Part shown: in pieces, positions 6,556 to 8,131 of the stretch | Layout of the letters: each line of letters opens with the position of its first letter | Position numbering within the stretch: the first letter of the stretch is position 1 | Source: Spirochaetia bacterium | GTDB taxonomy: Bacteria > Spirochaetota > Spirochaetia > Treponematales > Treponemataceae | Assembly: GCA_900770075.1 (NCBI GenBank) | Contig: CAAGIZ010000168.1 | Location: 1 to 8,131 of the forward strand | Direction of reading: 5' to 3' | Length of the DNA: 8,131 bases | The notes under the pieces: generated by a model | Seen by the model: the letters and a program-made list of their open reading frames with translations, nothing else | Database searches by the model: none | Told to the model about the DNA's origin: nothing | Program-made: the position numbers and the translations under genes

Positions 6556-6640
6556 TACGGCATCGTGCCGTAAGTCCTGCCATTGTGCGGGTTGCAGCAG
6601 GTTTTGCGCCCCCTTGCTGCAGTTTTAGCCCCTCGGCAGG
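6556..6640 (-). promoter_or_regulatory. GC-rich structured segment of the flaB3 leader
   Basis: There are two structures upstream of the flaB3 SD. Nearest the gene, TACGGCA (6556-6562) and TGCCGTA (6566-6572) form a perfect 7-bp hairpin with a 3-base loop, 14 bases before the SD. Further up, CCTGCC (6576-6581) pairs with GGCAGG (6635-6640), enclosing a 7-bp stem TGCAGCA (6593-6599)/TGCTGCA (6615-6621). The segment is clearly more GC-rich than the AT-rich sequence above it. I do not recognise it as a known riboswitch. Confidence 0.55.
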
Positions 6641-6815
6641 AACCGTTATTCGTACCGGAAAGGAACTCTAAAAAATGAATTTTGGAGATTCCGATACTAA
6701 TAACCGTCCATACCGTCACAAGGTTCTGGAGAACTGTTTTCAAAGATCACAGGCACTGCTAAACAAATGCCGTTTTTTGAAAAACCGAAGCCTTTCAAAA
6801 GATTTTTACACTATG

Positions 6816-6843
6816 ATTATAGCAAAAAAATCCAGTAAATCAA
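6816..6843 (-). promoter_or_regulatory. Sigma-70-type promoter with extended -10, for flaB3
   Basis: On the minus strand, TTGATT (6843-6838; 4 of 6 to the -35) is followed after 16 bases by a perfect TATAAT (6821-6816), preceded by TG one base away (TGCTATAAT, an extended -10). No sigma-28 motif could be found in the gap. The predicted start near 6810 gives a leader of about 280 nt before flaB3. Confidence 0.65.
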
Positions 6844-6895
6844 TTCTTAAACTGAATTTAAAGTGTTTTTTTGGGGGAAATAAGATGAGCAGAAC

Positions 6896-6947
6896 AAAAA
6901 AAACACCGCTAAGCCTTCTGAAAACTCCGAAGAATTTCCAGAAGACT
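6896..6947 (-). terminator. Stem-loop with UUCG tetraloop after flaB1, distal U-tract
   Basis: Eleven bases past the flaB1 stop, 6947-6932 pairs with 6927-6912 in the RNA. The 16-bp stem has three G-U pairs and is closed by a C(UUCG)G tetraloop (6931-6928), an unusually stable cap. A run of eight U residues (6903-6896) begins 8 nt beyond the stem, further than in a canonical terminator. It most likely ends or stabilises the flaB1 message. Confidence 0.65.
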
Positions 6948-6958
6948 GTTAAACAGAA

Positions 6959-7819
6959 CTATCTCAACAGGGACAGCACGTTCTGTGACTGTGAGTTTGC
7001 CTGAGCAAGCATTGCAGTTCCAGCCTGTGTGAGTACCTGGTTCTTGGTAAATTCAACCATCTGCGAAGCCATGTCTGTGTCACGGATGCGTGATTCAGAA
7101 GCCTGCATGTTTTCAGCTGAAATATCAAGTCCGCGAACTGCATATTCCATGCGGTTCTGGTAACCACCAAGATCGGCGCGCTGCTTGTTGATCTTTTTAA
7201 GAGCTTCGTCGATAGTTCCGATTGCGCGGTTGGCCAAATCAGGAGATGCCAGACTCATTGGAGTTTCAGTACCGATTTCCCGGATACCGAGGGCTTCTGA
7301 TGTCATGGTTCCGATGAAAACCTGCATGCGCTGATCCATGTTTGCTCCGATGTGGAACCACATTGAACCTGTAACAGTATTTTCACCTGTAGACTGTGCA
7401 AAACGTCCTGTGAGCATGTTCATACCGTTGAACTGTGCTGTAGAAGCGATGCGGTCTACTTCAGCAACGAGCTGAGAAACTTCAACCTGAATCTGCATGC
7501 GGTCTTCGTCGCTGTAGATACCGTTTGACGACTGAACTGCAAGTTCACGGATGCGCTGCATTATATCTGTAGTTTCCTGCAGGTAACCTTCTGTAACCTG
7601 GATGAAACTGATACCGTTCTGTGCGTTCTGTGAAGCCTGATTCAAGCCACGGATCTGGCTGCGCATCTTTTCAGATACTGCAAGGCCTGAAGCATCATCA
7701 CCGGCGCGGTTGATCCTTTCGCCAGATGAAAGCTTTTCCATGTCTTTTTGAAGACCCAGGTTAGTTACGCCTAACTGTCTGTTTGAATACAGAGCTGACA
7801 TGTTGTGGTTAATGACCAT
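6959..7819 (-). CDS. flaB1: Flagellin, periplasmic filament core protein, FlaB1 type
   Basis: This 286-residue flagellin has the same two-domain plan as its neighbour. The N-terminal domain covers about 1-141 (MVINHNMSALYSNRQLG, MEKLSSGERINRAGDDASGL, MQRIRELAVQS). The C-terminal domain covers about 200-286 and ends QSQNVLSLLR. FAQSTGENTVTGSMWFHIGANMDQR at about 140-164 closely resembles treponemal FlaB1 as I recall it, which supports the subtype. The length is that of T. pallidum FlaB proteins. I place the start at 7819: GGAGG (7832-7828) is 8 bases upstream, and MVINHN matches the family start. The in-frame ATG at 7834 overlaps the SD and would add MEEKT. The gene has a near-consensus sigma-28 promoter, a leader of about 150 nt with two hairpins, and a stem-loop after the stop. 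It appears monocistronic. Confidence 0.97.
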   Translation of the reverse strand: MVINHNMSALYSNRQLGVTNLGLQKDMEKLSSGERINRAGDDASGLAVSEKMRSQIRGLNQASQNAQNGISFIQVTEGYLQETTDIMQRIRELAVQSSNGIYSDEDRMQIQVEVSQLVAEVDRIASTAQFNGMNMLTGRFAQSTGENTVTGSMWFHIGANMDQRMQVFIGTMTSEALGIREIGTETPMSLASPDLANRAIGTIDEALKKINKQRADLGGYQNRMEYAVRGLDISAENMQASESRIRDTDMASQMVEFTKNQVLTQAGTAMLAQANSQSQNVLSLLR

Positions 7820-7827
7820 AGTTTTTT

Positions 7828-7832
7828 CCTCC
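7828..7832 (-). promoter_or_regulatory. Ribosome binding site deciding the flaB1 start
   Basis: GGAGG lies 8 bases before the ATG at 7819, in the context CAUGGAGGAAA. It fixes the start at MVINHN. The same bases fit 8 of 10 positions of the CsrA motif ACANGGANGU, so a repressor could occlude it. Confidence 0.85.
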
Positions 7833-7842
7833 ATGGAAATGT

Positions 7843-7917
7843 CAGTCCAAAATCCTTTCTGGACTGTTTGTAAAAGGAAACTTCTGCATTACAAGGCTAC
7901 ATCCATTTCCTTTTACA
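7843..7917 (-). promoter_or_regulatory. Tandem hairpins in the flaB1 5' leader, possible CsrA sites
   Basis: Hairpin 1 is a perfect 12-bp inverted repeat, TGTAAAAGGAAA (7869-7880) with its complement at 7906-7917, and a 25-nt loop. Its RNA shows AAAUGGAUGU (7908-7899), matching 9 of 10 positions of the CsrA consensus ACANGGANGU, with the GGA in the loop. Hairpin 2 is CAGTCC (7843-7848) with GGACTG (7861-7866), and its 12-nt loop contains AAAGGAUUU. Together with the SD site this makes three GGA motifs, an arrangement like CsrA-controlled flagellin leaders. The pairings are direct; the regulator is inferred. Confidence 0.55.
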
Positions 7918-7977
7918 TTGACTCGTTTGAACAGCCGTTTCACCGAAACTGAATCTGCCCATAACTCATCTTTATTC

Positions 7978-8005
7978 GTATCGGCATTATTGAATAAAAA
8001 CTTTA
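7978..8005 (-). promoter_or_regulatory. Sigma-28 (FliA) promoter for flaB1
   Basis: On the minus strand, TAAAGTTT (8005-7998; perfect for the E. coli FliA -35) is followed by GCCGATAC (7985-7978; 7 of 8 to GCCGATAA). The TAAA-to-GCCG spacing is 16 bases against the usual 15. An A/T-rich stretch lies upstream (about 8012-8048). The start point is expected near 7970, giving a leader of about 150 nt. Confidence 0.88.
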
Positions 8006-8131
8006 GCAAAATTCAGAAAAATAAATTGATTTTTCATTGATTTTTTTTGCGGTTATCTCTAAAACTTTGTCTTTGAAGGGGATATGTTCTTGTGCTTGCA
8101 GTATCTGCGGTAAGGATTGGAGCGGTGCCGG
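8003..8131 (-). CDS. Possible C-terminal end of an upstream gene (partial)
   Basis: A minus-strand frame is open from the right edge to a TAA at 8005-8003, giving 42 residues ending KDKVLEITAKKINEKSIYFSEFC. The charged, lysine- and glutamate-rich tail looks like a plausible treponemal protein end, and a stop overlapping the next promoter would be unremarkable. Against it, the fragment is short, a second minus frame is also open for 31 codons, and I recognise no family. If real, the gene's 3' end overlaps the -35 element of the flaB1 promoter and no terminator separates them. Confidence 0.33.
   Translation of the reverse strand, partial: PAPLQSLPQILQAQEHIPFKDKVLEITAKKINEKSIYFSEFC

Larger units (their letters stand above)
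6529..6958. other. 430-base intergenic region between flaB1 and flaB3
   Basis: No convincing gene lies here. From the flaB1 side it holds the flaB1 3' stem-loop (6912-6947), then a 10-bp AT-rich inverted repeat (GTGTTTTTTT at 6863-6872 with AAAAAAACAC at 6897-6906). Next come an extended -10 promoter (6816-6843), about 170 bases without recognisable structure, the structured leader segment (6556-6640) and the flaB3 SD. Weak open frames of 78 and 109 codons look like chance. Confidence 0.7.

Noticed and set aside
6669..6696. Sigma-28-like pair on the plus strand (TAAA ... CCGATA)
   Set aside because: The spacing is about 18 bases and it points away from flaB3 into the antisense of flaB1; no plus-strand gene follows.
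6507..6743. 78-codon minus-strand frame overlapping the flaB3 start
   Set aside because: It needs a TTG start without SD, overlaps the flaB3 start in another frame, and its product looks like translated leader RNA.
7820..7834. In-frame ATG giving flaB1 five extra residues (MEEKT)
   Set aside because: It overlaps the Shine-Dalgarno and lacks an SD of its own; flagellins of this family start at M-(I/V)-INHN.
8025..8131. Plus-strand frame open to the right edge, with several cysteines
   Set aside because: It would need a TTG start with no SD and is the complement of a more protein-like minus-strand frame.

Overview
The window looks like chromosomal DNA from a spirochaete of the genus Treponema. 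Two adjacent flagellin genes encode proteins of 284 and 286 residues with only the conserved terminal domains. They match the periplasmic core flagellins FlaB1 and FlaB3 as I remember them. The order flaB1 - flaB3 - flaG - fliD - (hypothetical) - (PilZ-type protein) - (hypothetical) - tsaE - tsaB agrees, from memory, with the T. pallidum flaB1/flaB3/fliD locus. The species cannot be fixed from this sequence. Every recognisable gene is on the minus strand, so transcription runs from high to low coordinates.

Region by region, in transcription order: (1) 8131-7820 holds the possible tail of an upstream gene, a near-consensus sigma-28 (FliA) promoter and a structured 5' leader for flaB1. (2) 7819-6959 is flaB1, followed by a long stem-loop capped by a UUCG tetraloop. 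(3) 6958-6529 is a 430-base gap with an extended -10 sigma-70-type promoter and a leader of about 280 nt, GC-rich and structured near the gene. (4) 6528-5674 is flaB3, then a good intrinsic terminator. (5) 5556-1332 is a compact run: flaG, fliD, a 195-residue unknown protein and a membrane-anchored PilZ protein. Their spacings are 44, 68 and 0 bases. (6) 1331-1260 holds a second sigma-70-type promoter whose predicted start point nearly coincides with the next ATG. (7) 1259-1 holds a small unknown gene, tsaE and the first 181 codons of tsaB. The first two overlap by 4 bases and the last two are 1 base apart. tsaB runs off the left edge.

Functionally, the right two thirds build the late part of the periplasmic flagellum: filament core, FlaG and the FliD cap. 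A predicted c-di-GMP receptor is encoded in the same run. The left end belongs to the universal tRNA t6A37 pathway, with TsaE as ATPase and TsaB as scaffold partner of TsaD.

The most interesting signals are regulatory. The flaB1 leader has two consecutive hairpins that each present a GGA motif resembling a CsrA site, plus a third such motif over the Shine-Dalgarno, which suggests CsrA/FliW-type control of flagellin. The two flagellin genes appear to use different sigma factors. An SD-sequestering hairpin follows the flaB3 terminator. The tsaE-tsaB unit may begin with a leaderless mRNA. I saw no mobile element, CRISPR array, tRNA or rRNA.
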